A DNA stretch of 5,443 bases from Pseudomonadota bacterium (GTDB lineage Bacteria > Pseudomonadota > Alphaproteobacteria > Rhizobiales > Hyphomicrobiaceae). The translations under genes were made by a program, and so were the position numbers. Positions 5,100-5,443 of this stretch are shown piece after piece. Positions within the stretch are counted from its first letter, which is position 1. Each line of letters begins with the position of its first letter. The notes under the pieces were generated by a model. That model did not search any database, was not told the origin of the DNA, and worked only from the letters and a program-made list of their open reading frames with translations. Where the stretch lies: assembly GCA_023430845.1 (NCBI GenBank), contig JAEYYJ010000390.1:1-5443 (forward strand), written 5' to 3'.

Positions 5100-5443
5100 G
5101 TGTCTGAAGACCTCTCGTTCAAGCAGGATGAGCTGCCGGCCGATCGCACCCTCGTCATCGTCGATGACGATAAGGCGTTTCTGCAGCGGCTCGGCCGGGC
5201 CATGGAGCTGCGCGGCTTCGAAGTCCGCATGGGACATTCGGTAGCCGAGGGGCTCGATCTCATCCGCCAGAAGCCGCCGGCTTTCTGTGTCGTCGATATG
5301 CGTCTCGATGACGGCAACGGCCTCGACGTGATCGCGGAGCTGGCGCGCATCCGCCCGGACGCGCGAACGATCGTGCTCACCGGGTACGGCAACTTCGCAA
5401 CCGCGGTGTCGGCGGTGAAGCTCGGTGCGGTCGACTATCTCGC
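5100..5443 (+). CDS. regA: RegA/PrrA/ActR-type redox response regulator, C-terminus cut by window edge
   Basis: The visible 114 residues are nearly the whole receiver domain. The acidic pocket is D22-D24 in VIVDDDKAF, the phospho-acceptor is Asp66 in VVDMRLDDGNGLD, and the conserved Thr is T94 in VLTGYGN. AVKLGAVDYL (105-114) leads to the conserved Lys, which lies past the edge. RDGNGL-like and TGYGN-A-TAV blocks are typical of RegA/ActR/RegR. The missing part should be the short linker and the Fis-type helix-turn-helix. The start is uncertain: GTG at 5100 has GGAG (5087-5090) nine bases upstream and gives an N-terminus (SEDLSF) resembling rhizobial ActR, but in-frame ATGs at 5055, 5073, 5079 and 5085 have no stop between them and the domain. 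Phosphorylated by RegB, the protein binds promoters of redox-controlled genes. It shares its frame and strand with regB and is probably co-transcribed. Confidence 0.93.
   Translation, partial: MSEDLSFKQDELPADRTLVIVDDDKAFLQRLGRAMELRGFEVRMGHSVAEGLDLIRQKPPAFCVVDMRLDDGNGLDVIAELARIRPDARTIVLTGYGNFATAVSAVKLGAVDYL

Overview
The window is GC-rich (roughly 60-65%), densely coding DNA. It most likely comes from an alphaproteobacterium of the Hyphomicrobiales (Rhizobiales) type. This rests on protein content: a RegB/PrrB/ActS redox sensor kinase with its RegA/PrrA/ActR partner, a SenC/PrrC-like Sco protein and a Cys-type intracellular PHB depolymerase. The genus cannot be fixed from sequence alone.

Layout. 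(1) Positions 1-662, minus strand: the N-terminal 220 residues of a YgjP/DUF45 (M48-like) zinc metallopeptidase, cut by the window edge just after its HExxH motif. (2) 663-963: a gap of about 300 bases with, at best, a doubtful small minus-strand ORF that overlaps the peptidase start by ATGA. (3) 964-2478, minus: phaZ, an intracellular poly(3-hydroxybutyrate) depolymerase with an unusual C-terminal extension of about 94 residues. (4) 2479-2820: a non-coding stretch holding the probable phaZ promoter, a structured phaZ leader and GC-rich inverted repeats behind the Sco gene. (5) 2821-3414, minus: a membrane-anchored Sco/SenC copper protein. (6) 3415-3596: a divergent promoter region with a 25-bp dyad and a RegA-box-like sequence. 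(7) 3597-5006, plus: the RegB-type redox histidine kinase. (8) from about 5100, plus, running off the end: the RegA-type response regulator.

The right half is recognisable as a reg/prr locus. In Rhodobacter the Sco homologue senC/prrC is divergent from regB/prrB, as here. In that system the cytochrome oxidase side signals electron flow to RegB, which phosphorylates RegA to control respiration, photosynthesis, nitrogen and carbon fixation genes. Here regA follows regB on the same strand instead of following senC. PhaZ mobilises stored PHB, a carbon and reductant reserve, so its position next to a redox regulon is metabolically sensible, but a regulatory link is inference. No RNA gene, mobile element or CRISPR array was found. 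I see no wholly new system. The most unusual points are the phaZ C-terminal extension with its out-of-phase 13-bp tandem duplication, and the dyads in the two promoter regions.
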